Assembly (NCBI GenBank): GCA_905147135.1
Contig: LR990061.1
Location: forward strand, 6,486,026 to 6,550,025
Source of the DNA: Blastobasis lacticolella
Lineage: Eukaryota; Arthropoda; Insecta; Lepidoptera; Blastobasidae
Direction of reading: 5' to 3'
DNA: 64,000 bases
The translations under genes were made by a program, and so were the position numbers. The notes beneath the pieces were generated by a model, which was not told the DNA's origin, ran no database searches, and saw nothing but the letters and a program-made list of their open reading frames with translations. Shown piece by piece: positions 53,630-63,787 of this stretch. Within the stretch, counting starts at the first letter, position 1. The number at the start of each line of letters is the position of its first letter.

Positions 53630-53868
53630 TAAAAGTCCGGTTCCAAAGGAACTGTCTCCCACGTACTCTAAAGTTGTGGAATGAACTACCTGGAGAGGAT
53701 TTCTCTGGAGAGCACAACATAGAGTTCTTCAAGAAAGGGGTGAAAAGGTTTTTACGGGTTCGGCAACGCGTGGGTGATGCCCCTGATATTGCGAACGTCC
53801 ATAGACTGCGGTGACTGCTTCCCATCAGGCAAGCAGTAAGCTTGTTTGCCACCTTAGTGGGATAAAAA
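53630..53868 (+). repeat. LINE 3' end with reverse-transcriptase C-terminal codons
   Basis: Encodes LPRTLKLWNELPGEDFSGEH then NIEFFKKGVKRFL, the final codons of a Jockey/CR1-like RT. The 3' tail follows: cggcaacgcgtgggtgatgc, gactgcggtgactgcttccc and gcaagcagtaagcttgtttg, with an A-rich end. Best copy of the GCGGTGACTGCTTACC family. Confidence 0.8.
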
Positions 53869-54795
53869 ATTACAACAGAGAACCAAACGCAAGTAAACGA
53901 TTGCTCTATCTAAAGTTGCTGGCTGTAGGATACTAAGGCTAACTGAAATATTGTAAGTTTTAAGTTGGCCTATACTTACTTTAGTAAACTATAAGGTGGT
54001 AAATGGTTATAAATAATAACTTATTATTTTTTGCGTTATAGTAATCATTAAAAAAATTACAGTGAAATTCATAAAACTATATTTTTATTAGGCTGCCTTC
54101 CAATGTAACAGTGAACTAAGTATAGTTTAGATCGCCGATGTCAAAGGCACCGCCGATGCTAATTACGAAAGCATATTGTTAATTAAAAAATAACGTAATT
54201 ATTAGTGTTGCCAATATAAAAAAACCGGTGTCGACCTTTTAACTTCTAGGAATTCTTAATTGGCAGTAGCACCACAACGGGCTTATGAGGTGATAATTTT
54301 AATGTATTTATAACAAGTTACGATGAAACTGGTAATTTCATTGCTTACAAGGATAAAAAGGAAACAAATTTCACGTTTATCAGTTGTAGGTACCTTGTGC
54401 TAAGGCATGAAAATTTGCTAAACTATAAAGATACAATTTAAAATACTCTGCTTTACTGCTTTTTAATTGTGCAGTAACTGCACTGTTGACGTTTTTCTGT
54501 ATTCATTTCTGCAGTTACGCAAGCAAGTTACTGCGATATACATAATTGATGCTTTAATTGCTTTACCGAGCTAAATGGCACGTTTCCCATATATCGATAA
54601 TTACTTAAATGTTAAATGAAAAGTATTAAGTACCTACTCATTTGTAATCAACATTGTCTATCAGAAATAAATGCGATATATAAAAAAATCCACACAAGAC
54701 AACGTATTTAAAATTCCGAATTTTTACAACCGTCGATAAAACAAAAAATCTACTTTATGGATGAAAAGCTCTCATCATCATTTTGGATGTATCAC
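53869..54795. other. Intergenic, no gene seen
   Basis: AT-rich unique DNA. Short inverted words 'cagtaactgcactg'/'gcagttacgcaagcaagttactgc' at 54472-54535. Nothing else supported. Confidence 0.4.
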
Positions 54796-54970
54796 GCTCG
54801 AGGGCCCGGGGTCCGCCTTGATCATGATTCGTTGTTTTGTAGATCAGGTAATAACAGTAGAGCGACCTGGACCGCATACGCGAGGTGGACCTCAATGACC
54901 CTATTAATAGGGGTACCTTTCCAAATTGGATCACTGTGGTTTCCTCACCGTAGGAGTGTCAATTAGTATG
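54796..54970 (-). repeat. SINE family 1, body only
   Basis: ctcgagggcccggggtccgc, cttgatcatgattcgttgtt, gagcgacctggaccgcatac and tcctcaccgtaggagtgtca, with the head absent. Confidence 0.7.
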
Positions 54971-55309
54971 GGCGCTAAGCACTGTTACTCAAAGCTGCCT
55001 AAAAACAGTATCAAATATTGTTTCACCATTTAGTTTCTTCAGCGATACGCCTAGCCTTTATACACAAGGAAGTTGGTCCCCTTTGATGAAGACAGCACTA
55101 CTGAGACGTTATTATGTAACGAGTACAAAACAATACTGGCTGACAAGGCAACAAACGGCGATTCGAATATGGCGCCAATTCGAAATTCAAATTGCCGTGT
55201 TCCCGGTAACAAGCCCCGCCTACCTCGGCGTGCGCGGGCGGTTGCACTGTTCACGAATGTACGGAGTCGACACGGAAATGGACGGATAGACAGTGTAGGC
55301 GTTGTTTGT
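54971..55309. other. GC-richer unique block
   Basis: 55170-55240 (caaattgccgtgttcccggt, aacaagccccgcctacctcg, gcgtgcgcgggcggttgcac) includes a CCCCGCC box. Overlapping frames on three readings suggest low stop density only. Candidate promoter. Confidence 0.35.
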
Positions 55310-55500
55310 GTTTACTTTTTAACCGCCGACGAAAAAGTAGACTAAGTAGAAGACGTGTGTATCTGTGCATCTGTGGCTTTGTGTATCTGTCTGCGGTTTT
55401 CAACAATAGATAGATTGATTCAAGAGGAAGGTTAATAAGCAAGAAAAGGTTGGGGTAAAGTAGGTGTACGCGAACGAAGAAGCGCCGGGTCCACTAGTTA
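55310..55500 (-). repeat. Chimeric junction of repeats P and J
   Basis: 55318-55390 is repeat P (accgccgacgaaaaagtaga, gtgtgtatctgtgcatctgt, gtatctgtctgcgg). At 'tgcggtttt' it continues as reverse repeat J (caacaatagatagattgatt, caagaggaaggttaataagc, gtgtacgcgaacgaagaagc, gccgggtccactagt). Confidence 0.7.
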
Positions 55501-55833
55501 TGCAAATATTCAAAAATGATGTAATCCAAAAATTTGTACTGCACTGTCACCCCATCCGTCATTTATCGGAGCCGCATCGGAGCAATGCGCAGTGCACAGA
55601 CAGCAACTATCGGACAAAGTTATCGGTACCCAGCCAGTACCGGGAACCGTCCGGTACCGTGAATCGTAAAGGGTTAGTCGCCGGCGTCTCCTGCTTTTAC
55701 TATCTGCCGGGCCGTTTTCAGGCACAAACTGTTGCAGGGTTAAATGTACAGTCGGCGACAGTCGGAAAAAGGACATTGTTTGCTTTGGTGAAAAGTTTCA
55801 GATTCGTGTCACATAATACCACAGAGCAAAAAC
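55501..55833. other. Unique DNA with GGTACC cluster
   Basis: 55620-55665 holds ggtacccagccagtaccggg and aaccgtccggtaccgtgaat, a cluster of GGTACC/GTACCG palindromes. No gene. Confidence 0.4.
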
Positions 55834-55872
55834 TAATTAGCCAGTCTAGAAGGTAGCTAGACTGGCTAATTA
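55834..55872. repeat. Perfect 16-bp-arm hairpin, 7-nt loop
   Basis: taattagccagtctag (55834-55849), loop aaggtag, ctagactggctaatta (55857-55872). The stem contains TAATTA-type ends. Confidence 0.8.
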
Positions 55873-56097
55873 ATCATTCTAATCTTTTTACGTAATACCA
55901 TGCCCGAGATGGTATATAAGATTTGAGTTTTGCCATAATAACCATGCTTCAGTCCTATTTGCTGTAGGGGGTAGGCTTCTAAGATACCTCGCGGGGCCTT
56001 CTATGGTTTAATTTCCCACGTATCACTTGGGCTTACTCAGCTCATAAAACCAGGAACATCGCAGTAATGCTATGTGACAGATCGTAGCGAAGTTGAC
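55873..56097. other. Intergenic, no gene seen
   Basis: Short unassigned interval. Confidence 0.4.
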
Positions 56098-56310
56098 ATC
56101 TCTGTGACTCTATTAACAGGGGAACCTGACAAGATTGGATCATGGTTAGACATTCACGCACCTAAATATGCAGGTTTCCTAACGATGTTTTCCCTCACCG
56201 TAAGGGCATAGTTTAGTGTTCAACTAATGTATCTAACTCAGAAAAGAGTCATTGGTACATCGCTCCACTGGGGTTCGAACCCGGTACCTCTCGCTTACGC
56301 GTCGAACCCG
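56098..56310 (-). repeat. SINE family 1, minus copy with head
   Basis: actctattaacaggggaacc, tgacaagattggatcatggt, gtttcctaacgatgttttcc, ctcaccgtaagggcatagtt and the head ccactggggttcgaacccgg, tacctctcgcttacgcgtcg. B box GGTTCGAACC intact. Confidence 0.82.
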
Positions 56311-56633
56311 TACGCCGAACGCCAAACAGATATGCTCTGGCTACGACTATACCATTATTATTTTATTAAATACGTAAAAAGTGAAACACTTTTGTGCGCA
56401 TACGCAGCGGGGGCGTACCGGGCGACGCGACGCGTTTTACAGCGTTTCACGGTAACGCATTAATTGGACGGGACAATATCAAAGGCGCAGCTCTTTGTGC
56501 ACATGTTGCTGCGATACTTATTAGCGTTACTGTTTCGGGGTATCTCTACACTGTTTTCTTGGCAAGAATGTTCGATGAGACCAAGGCAGGCGACGCTAGT
56601 GCGACATAGCGAGGATGTTACCAAGGGCGACTA
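56311..56633. other. Unique GC-mixed DNA
   Basis: tgcgcatacgcagcgggggc and gcgacgcgacgcgttttaca at 56395-56440 are GC-rich. A 71-codon frame (56394-56609) has no known motif. Confidence 0.35.
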
Positions 56634-57025
56634 ATGAGGAGTTTTCCAGAAGGTATTGTCAATTGGTTTCAAAAAGCATCAATAGATGGCGCTCCTACAA
56701 TTTTGGTAATTTTTTACCAAAAGGTTCAACGAAATGTATTTTAATACAAACCTTTCATATTTGTATTGCGTCCATTCTTGATCCTATTGTCCATGAAACG
56801 ATTTGAATCAGTCAATTTGTTTGTTTTGTTTGTAATAATTAATTACAGCCTCTAAAATCGTTGAAATCGATTGATAAGTACAATATTATCCAATACAACG
56901 TACCCAGTGTTTATATCCTCTTTGCTAAGAACCTATTTCAAGCGATTATCAATTACCAAAATTGTCGGGGCGCCATCTAGGGATTGGTTAGGAATGCTTT
57001 AGTTACCTATTGGAAAAGTGCTCAT
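56634..57025. mobile_element. Foldback MITE I, copy 2
   Basis: aatgaggagttttccagaag ... gcatcaatagatggcgctcc at the left; tcaagcgattatcaattacc, aaaattgtcggggcgccatc and cctattggaaaagtgctcat at the right, as in 29497-29842. The centre differs and is longer. Confidence 0.75.
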
Positions 57026-58764
57026 TCACAGGCAATACTTGTCTTATGGTGTGCCCAAATCTTGCGAACGCACTGCGAATGCGCAGTTACAGCAATGGGT
57101 CGCGAGCACGTTTTACATCGTTTCGTACGATCCATGGAACGCAACGCGTCGCTCGCGAAGATCGGATCTTCTGCCTCCGATGAGATTGCGGAGTAGGTTT
57201 GCGGGACGGAAAGCTTAGCCTCGTACCCGGGCTTCTTCACGGCTAGCAAAGCTAGTAAAGCTTACAACAGTATTTTTTTTATATGGTGATAAAATAATGC
57301 ATGATATGAATGAATGAAATGGATGAAATGGATGAATGAAGGCATGAAATCGATCGGTGTGGCTTGCGGGAGGTTTAGTACTTATATACCTAACCAAGAG
57401 TTGACATTCTGCGACTGAGATGATGATGATAACTGCTAGGACAGGCAAACAAACTAGAGAGTATCACTTGGTTTGCTAAAGATCACCGCCCTCGCAAGAT
57501 ATGGAAGGTGTAGAAAGGTGAGAAAGGTGTGGGCACAATAAACCTCAGACATAGTTTCAGTACGGTAAAATTTTGCCACCAAACTTGTACTCGGAATTGT
57601 TTAAGTTTTCTTTTATGCGATAACAAGAACTGTCTTAACACAACCAACACCTTTACGGCATATGCCGTCTCCTAATAAGGTCAACTTTCGGCACCACAAA
57701 GAGATCCTTAAAAAATGAGAACCGTAAAAACAAGCCAAACAATAAACATAGATAATGTATTCTAAACGGGGGTAGGCGATAAAATTCGGATCGCGAACTG
57801 ACGCCCCGTTTAATTGGAATTTATGTATATCGCGCCGGTGCTGTGTCGGCGGCCCCTACTATCATTGAGACTCGAAATACTCTAGTTCCTGTAGAGTTTA
57901 CTATTTCGATAGAAAGTCGATTTGAAAAGTTTGATGGAAGCGCACGGTAAAAGACGCGACCAGACCTCATTTGCTTTTTAACCAGGACGGTGTCGTAATA
58001 ATTAAAAATTTTCAACGGTTTAATAAAATTGAGTAAAAATTCTTTATTTTTGTCAAAAGACAAAGTTTTGTAACGCCTTACAGACGGAGCACAATTAGAT
58101 ATTGACCTTGTATACCAGATAACTAATGGCCATTGTTCAGATAAATAGGAACGACAGTGTGTTTTAGCAGTCAACTTACAAATGAATAGAATAATTTACA
58201 ACTTTAATCTTAAGATTTTGATTTTAGGCTTGAAAAATTCTGTATTTTGATGCATGATGCTTATTTTCCCTATTTTTGAACCGTACTCTTTCGGTGTTGC
58301 CAATGTGGTTTAAAAAATATTGCTTTTTCATGCCTAATTGTCATTAAAAACCGTTCGAAACAAGGCGAGTAATTCAAAAATAGAACCCCAGAAGTGGTTT
58401 CGAAACTCATTCATATCTTTCGTGTTGGGTGAAAGTAGTAGTGGCTTTTTTCGATAGAAAGCCTTTTATGAGGCACACGTTCGGTCGGCTTCCGCGGCGT
58501 TGTATCCTGGGCTTTATCTTAATTTCTTAATTAAGAACCCACCGCGGCCATATTAAAAGTAAACTTTTGTAATTGCCTCTTGAATTATTAATAATTCCGA
58601 ATTAAATTAGAGTTAATTCATTTAGCTGATGCGTGTTTTTGTCCGAGCATTGGGGAATATTTAGTCCGCTTTATCGCTTAGCTTTGATCTTGATATGTTG
58701 ATTTGTTTGTGTCTTTACATAATTAAGGTATGGCGTACGGCGGTAGCGTCTCGATCGAGTTTTT
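57026..58764. other. Unique DNA with a GGATGAAAT patch
   Basis: 57306-57345 (gaatgaatgaaatggatgaa, atggatgaatgaaggc) is an imperfect simple repeat. GC-richer blocks lie at 57050-57230, 57810-57850 and 58470-58555. Open frames at 56984-57249 are on both strands and unrecognised. 58150-58740 is repeat-poor. Confidence 0.4.
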
Positions 58765-58845
58765 TTTATGCTACGTAATGACAAGCGAGCAGTCAGCCCA
58801 CCTGATGGTAAGTGGTAACTGTTGCCCATAACATTTAGGATTCTT
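58765..58845 (-). repeat. Repeat L fragment
   Basis: ttttttatgctacgtaatga, agcgagcagtcagcccacct and gatggtaagtggtaactgtt; reverse of 62456-62530. Confidence 0.7.
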
Positions 58846-59339
58846 ACACTTATACTTTTGTAAGAGGCTTGGTATACCGAGTCTACGTACCGCAGTGTAG
58901 GTCCAAAAGCATAAATGCATTACCATTACCACTTCAAGAAATTTTTTCTTTTCTTTCTACATTTTTAACCAAAATCAGGTTTCTTAAAGAAGGGAGAATT
59001 AGCTGTCTCTTATGCCCAAAAGACTTGTCCTTTACCCCAAGGGTACTTTTTTAAATATAAAATTAAAATATAGTTGAATGCTATAAAAACCGTTTAACAA
59101 CTGCACAGTAGTGCAAAGGAATATGATCCTTAAGGTGGTCATGAACTTATGCTCTTGCATTGTACCGTAGGACCGTTTTTTTATTACCTAAATAAAAAAT
59201 TCGCAGAGGTAATTTGCGTTATCAAATCACTTTATCAGGAACACTTTGTTGAAGACAAACAGATTCTAATTATTTAACACTTTATTTTTAAGTTTTCGTC
59301 AAGTTCACAATAATATCGCTTCAGAACTGCGAATGAAGC
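58846..59339. other. Intergenic with a small repeat word
   Basis: 59093-59165 (tttaacaactgcacagtagt ... atgatccttaaggtggtcat) recurs at 61459-61515, so a short dispersed element is present. No gene. Confidence 0.45.
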
Positions 59340-59575
59340 TGTATATTACTTTTTTTGTTATACCACACAGTGACAAAGTGAGCGGTAACTGTCGCCAATA
59401 ACATATATGATTCATACATAGAACCGCAGGTGCGTTGTCACTGTGATAACTAAAATGAAATGTCCCATGCCTGAAATTGCGCTGTCTACCTTATCCTTCA
59501 AACCGGAACACAACGATGCAAGCACTGTTGCTTGGTGGCAGAAATAGATAAGACGGTGGTACTCACCCAGGCGGA
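59340..59575 (+). repeat. Repeat T, longest copy
   Basis: taccacacagtgacaaagtg, gcggtaactgtcgccaataa, gaaccgcaggtgcgttgtca, ccatgcctgaaattgcgctg and cttatccttcaaaccggaac, then cttggtggcagaaatagata. The homeobox-intron copy (2515-2645) and 17695-17780 are parts of it. Confidence 0.65.
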
Positions 59576-59671
59576 TTACTCAGGCAGACAGAGTCCTACC
59601 ACCTGATAAAGGACTGATAAGCTTTCCATCGCTTTTCGTAGCTAGGAAGGACCGATAACCGTCAGCTCAAC

Positions 59672-59931
59672 GAGTGTTCAGGCGTTTCCACCCGGTCTGG
59701 TTTAGACCCTCAGGCCGAAACGCCTGATTAATTCAATAATTTATTTTTCCTCAGTCATTTGGGCCAGCAGTTACAAATTCTATTATAAAAATGTGTTTTT
59801 TTCCAGACAACCATTTTTAAGGACATATTTAACTGCGAGCCCAAACACCTGAGGAAAAATATTAATTTTAATGCGTCAGTCGTTTCGGCACGCGGGCCAA
59901 AACCACGCCGGGCCGATACGCCTGAACACTC
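59672..59931. mobile_element. 260-bp MITE with 8-bp target duplication
   Basis: GAGTGTTCAGGCGT at the left end and ACGCCTGAACACTC at the right are exact 14-bp inverted repeats. Both ends are flanked by AGCTCAAC (59664-59671 and 59932-59939). Subterminal TATTTTTCCTCAG / CTGAGGAAAAATA is also inverted. An 8-bp duplication is the rule for hAT (and P) elements. No transposase. Confidence 0.88.
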
Positions 59932-60432
59932 AGCTCAACATAAAATCCAACTAAAATGAAATGTCTGAATTTATATTTCAGCCCACAATCGAAACTCAAA
60001 TCGGAACACCGTTTTCAATTCCGCATCAGATCTGAATACGGAATTGGTCCCCATCTCATTATGTAGCTACCCCATACCAGTGCTAACCTATACCAGCTTT
60101 TGCATAGCAATAGGCATATAAGATTTTATTGGATCCGGCAAAATTGGATCATTTGGTTCACAATAGGTACCCGATGACAAATAAAAAGGAAAAAAAACGA
60201 AGAATAAAAAGTTCAGTCTTATTTGCATTGTTAGAAGGTAAGCGGGATCCTAAATCGAATACGTTTGGGAGTCAGACGTAATGGGGTTGGTTCTAAAGAA
60301 GGATTTCGGGAGGACAATTTAGAGAGAGGCTGTGAGCGTAAAAAAAGATTGATTCGACTTCTGGGATGGGGAACGCTAAGTGGGTATTAGAATATAATAT
60401 GGCTGTATTGCATATAGGTACTATCGAACCAA
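59932..60432. other. Intergenic, no gene seen
   Basis: Unique DNA. 59990-60040 repeats gaaactcaaatcggaacacc-like words (gatctgaatacggaattggt). Nothing supported. Confidence 0.4.
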
Positions 60433-60554
60433 GTGAACCGTGACCGACTGTGGAACCGTTTCACAGAAAATGTGATAGTGATATCGCATTCCCTGACAAG
60501 GAAATCGTTATGACACTTATTGTGAAAAGGTTCCATAGTGGGTCACCATTCCAC
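60433..60554. mobile_element. Foldback element, about 122 bp
   Basis: Left gtgaaccgtgaccgactgtg then gaaccgtttcaca; right in reverse gtggaatggtgacccactat then ggaaccttttcaca. Roughly 35-bp arms with several mismatches; a small old MITE. Confidence 0.6.
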
Positions 60555-60617
60555 ATATGTTGGCGGTAAATACTGCACATCGGCTAGTTTGGCTTCGTAG
60601 AGCTTTGTTTCACGCAC

Positions 60618-60880
60618 GTATGAGTATAGACTGTAAGAGTAGAAGAAAAATTCCACATTCTAGACCTAAAAAATACCGTTACATTTTCTTGTTCTAGAAC
60701 CCACATATGTAAGAACCATCGCCGCAAAAAGTTGAAATTTTGGTTACTAAAGGTAGGCCAACGTTTTGCGTGTCTCCTAAACCTCTCTCATCGCTACAAA
60801 GTAATTTTATTTATGTACTCGATGACGTTTAACTATACGATATAACCTACGGCGCCCTACGCAGACTGTGAGTATAAATA
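60618..60880. mobile_element. Foldback MITE F, copy 2
   Basis: ttctagaacccacatatgta, gccaacgttttgcgtgtctc, ctaaacctctctcatcgcta and tgtactcgatgacgtttaac line up with 22613-22923. Left arm eroded. Confidence 0.65.
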
Positions 60881-61375
60881 TGAAGCCGAAACTAGACGAT
60901 ATTCACTATTTACCACTGTGTACTGTAATATCATTATAATAAACGTCACATTGAATTACTCGCATTTCCAATTCCAATGTCTTTTTTTCCACCTGAGATC
61001 CCTCACCGAATCCAACCCGGCAATATCCTCATTTTCATACAGCTGATACTGGAATAGTGTTCGGAATCTCACAAACAACGTATTTAACTATAAAATCACC
61101 ATAAAAAGGCGTAAATAGGTTTAAATAGACATCGTTTTCGACGACATAAACACATAGCAGCTTTCTATAATGCTTGGGGACCATTCGGGAGCGTTCACAG
61201 AGTTTGATAACGGCAAAGAGATGATAATAAAATTATACGGGGAATACTATAATGCGTAATAGGTTTTTGTGTTCTTAGTGCCTGGCAATATCTTATTTTT
61301 GATGGTAAGTTATGGGTTGGAAATGTTTGCGTGAAGTCTTGTCTAGGTATAATGTTGTGGTGTCAATTTATAGAG
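60881..61375. other. Intergenic, no gene seen
   Basis: 60880-60930 resembles the start of this window (see 1-645). Otherwise unassigned. Confidence 0.4.
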
Positions 61376-61455
61376 AGCGTCGGTGGCCTAATGGCTGACG
61401 GTCCGACTCGTAGCACGATGTAGGTGCCGAATTCGATCCCCAGTACCGCTATGTA
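61376..61455 (+). repeat. SINE 1-type tRNA-like head
   Basis: agcgtcggtggcctaatggc, gacggtccgactcgtagcac and aattcgatccccag. The usual SINE 1 body does not follow; instead the word gtacaatttaacagctgcac leads into another repeat. Confidence 0.65.
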
Positions 61456-62082
61456 GGTACAATTTAACAGCTGCACAGGAATATGAACTTTAAGGTGGTA
61501 ATGCACTTATGTGCGCGACCGTACCTTTAATTCATCATCATCATATAATTTCATCCAGTAGGAATCCTCGATGGGCAGGAGATGGCGCGGGATAGGAAGA
61601 GGTGGCGATCTCTGGTGTCGGAGGCCAAGATCCACTTTGGGTCGCTGAGCCAGCGCAGTAAGTAATATATCCTTTGATTTCATACAGAATGAAGAATCGC
61701 GTGCTCAGTATACCACTTACTTTTAATTTTTTTTGAGGAGGATATCCCATGTACCGTTTCATAATTTCTTGCTGACTAGTTTCAACAAAAATAAATCTCT
61801 TGCAAAGTTGCACTCTCAACTTATTTCAATTTTAAAACACGCCCTCCTCAGTCGTAGCTCACTATATTGTAATTTACCTTCCTTACCGCATTATCAGCTG
61901 TGATTTAAGGGGCCATGCACACTGACAGGGCGGGTGTGGTCACGCCCAAGTATGACACATGACCTGCTGCTTTTACGCCCCCTTATCCTCACAAGTGTGG
62001 ACGTAATGCTCTTTTGAATATTTGTTGAATCCATTATTAATAAGTCTATTTGAATACTACTTATCCTTATACTTGACTAGTG
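61456..62082. other. Intergenic around a LINE scrap
   Basis: Contains the LINE scrap listed separately and an (ATC)n run at 61532-61543. 61666-62082 is unique, with no gene. Confidence 0.4.
61558..61665 (+). pseudogene. LINE reverse-transcriptase C-terminal scrap
   Basis: 35 codons ending MARDRKRWRSLVSEAKIHFG then SLSQRSK and a stop codon. This is the last segment of an RTE-like or related ORF2. 5' part absent. Confidence 0.72.
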
Positions 62083-62455
62083 GATCCGGCGCGATTTAGT
62101 ACGCGTACAACTACTTTAACCCTACCTACCCTTTTTTATATTATGCGGCCGACTAACAGGCCAGCGGGACTGTTGGAAAGTGGTATCCGCCGCCTATGGA
62201 CATCAGCAACACCATTGCCCGCCTCTAAAAAGACATATAATACTTCTTGAACGATCCCATAGTCCAAAGGATACACTCACCCTTTTTTCTTGCTTATAAA
62301 CTTTCCTCTTGAATCACTCTATCTATTGTTGAAAACCGCATTAAAATCTTAGCGTAGTTTAAAAGATCTAAGCGTAAATACATACATACATAAGTACATA
62401 GATGCATAGGGATATACGGCGGGAAGCGTTTTCGTTTTATATACTACGTAGGCAT
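62083..62455 (+). repeat. Non-autonomous repeat J, copy 5, with nested LINE tail
   Basis: actagtggatccggcgcgat, gtacgcgtacaactacttta and accctaccta, then an insert (62138-62279), then cttgcttataaactttcctc, attgttgaaaaccgcattaa, gtttaaaagatctaagcgta and cgttttatatactacgtag. Both sides of the insert carry CCCTTTTTT (62129-62137 and 62280-62288). Confidence 0.8.
62138..62279 (-). mobile_element. LINE-tail insertion (GGTGACCACTTTCC family)
   Basis: atattatgcggccgactaac, ctgttggaaagtggtatccg, cctatggacatcagcaacac and gatcccatagtccaaaggat; flanked by 9-bp direct repeats as expected for target-primed insertion. Confidence 0.8.
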
Positions 62456-62530
62456 AGATGTTATGGGCGACAGTTACCATTTACCATCAGGTGGGCTGTC
62501 AGCTCGTTTGTCACTGTGTCTAATAAAAAA
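62456..62530 (+). repeat. Repeat L, reference copy
   Basis: gatgttatgggcgacagtta, ccatttaccatcaggtgggc, tgtcagctcgtttgtcactg and tgtctaataaaaaaaa: a short retroelement 3' end with an A-rich tail. Confidence 0.75.
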
Positions 62531-62968
62531 AATTACTATGTCTCTTTTATAATTTCGAGGCAATAGACACTGTAGAAGCTCTACTAACTTTTTAACCCTT
62601 AATTAAGGGTAATGAGTAATTACTCATTCTCCCAGCGCCAAGCTCAGCGCACTTAATAGACGTGAATAGGTTAGAGATAAGTCCTTAGGTCCCATATGAA
62701 AAGCCTAGCCTAGGACATATCTTTACGCTCGAGTAGGTACTCACGAATATGTTCCAGACACTGGCAGTCGGATGAACATCTTGTCTGCACCGGGCTTTAT
62801 GACAATCTGATAGTTTAAATTCGTTAAAATATAATTTTAGTAAAATTTAATTTTAATAATTTATTGTGGCAGAAAATATACATGATTCGCGTTACTTTGA
62901 ATCGGTGTACTACTCAATGTATTAACAATAACCTATGGTAAACAATAGTGACCAGTTATCTAGGCGTT
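62531..62968. other. Intergenic, no gene seen
   Basis: AT-rich unique DNA with TTAATTAAGG at 62600-62609. Confidence 0.4.
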
Positions 62969-63192
62969 AAGAATCCCGGTTGTGCTCTCTCCCGCGACGT
63001 CTGGAGACCGCCTTGACCATGCTCCAGGATATGGCAGATCAAGTAAAAACATTGGAGCGACTGCCCTGCCCTGACCCTGCTAACAGGGAACCTGACCAGA
63101 TCCAATAATGAAAATACTCATTGGTACATAGCGGCAATGGGGTTCGAACCTGTTATCTCGAAATCCTTAACCATTACGCCACCGACTCTCTT
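62969..63192 (-). repeat. SINE family 1, minus copy with internal deletion
   Basis: aatcccggttgtgctctctc, ccgccttgaccatgctccag, gctaacagggaacctgacca and gatccaataatgaaaatact, then the head ggcaatggggttcgaacctg and cttaaccattacgccaccga. The central 'ccctcaccgtaagag' block is deleted. Confidence 0.78.
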
Positions 63193-63787
63193 AAGTTTGG
63201 TCAACACTATACCGTGGGACCTTATGTATGTAAGTTTGTTCAAAAAACAAGAAATTTGGATTTCTGTGAAATTTCACAGCACACAGGTTGATTATGCCCT
63301 GAAATAGGACACATAGGCGCTGTCCTAATTGGTACCGGTCGTGCGACGGGCGATTTTGAGGTCTTCTATTAGTCGTGCGACATCATCGTACGACCATGGT
63401 CGCACCACCGTTGCCAGTTAGGACAGCGCACGACGCAAGTAAAGATACATTCAGAACCCAATGAGACATGAAAAGTAATTTTACGAAAACCATTAAAGAC
63501 ATCAAAGACATGGATAGACCTATTCTTGTCCCGATAAAACCGTCATTGTCATCGTGATCAATGGTTACTGGTTCAATCTGGTTCATAAGCCATTACCTCA
63601 CTCGGCGTTCGCGACTAATGATCATTTATAATGCACACCTGAAGAGGTGTGAGCGGAGTGAAATATAGTAGGCTGGGGGTGCGTTTCCATGGTAAGTGCA
63701 TAATGCGGTTGAGATTTTTATGGGGAATTTTTTTTTCCTTCAGATGGAAGGTGGACATTATTTACATTGACCTGTTTATTTATATTA
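63193..63787. other. Intergenic with imperfect inverted repeat
   Basis: ggcgctgtcctaattgg (63316-63332) and ccagttaggacagcgc (63414-63429) are inverted, with further GTCGTGCGAC words between. It may be a small foldback element. Remainder unassigned. Confidence 0.5.

Noticed and set aside
53556..53852. 98-codon minus-strand frame
   Set aside because: Antisense to the LINE RT C-terminus at 53630-53868.
55073..55345. Overlapping 68-90-codon frames in a GC-rich patch
   Set aside because: Several frames are open together because stop codons are rare in GC-rich DNA; the end runs into repeat P.
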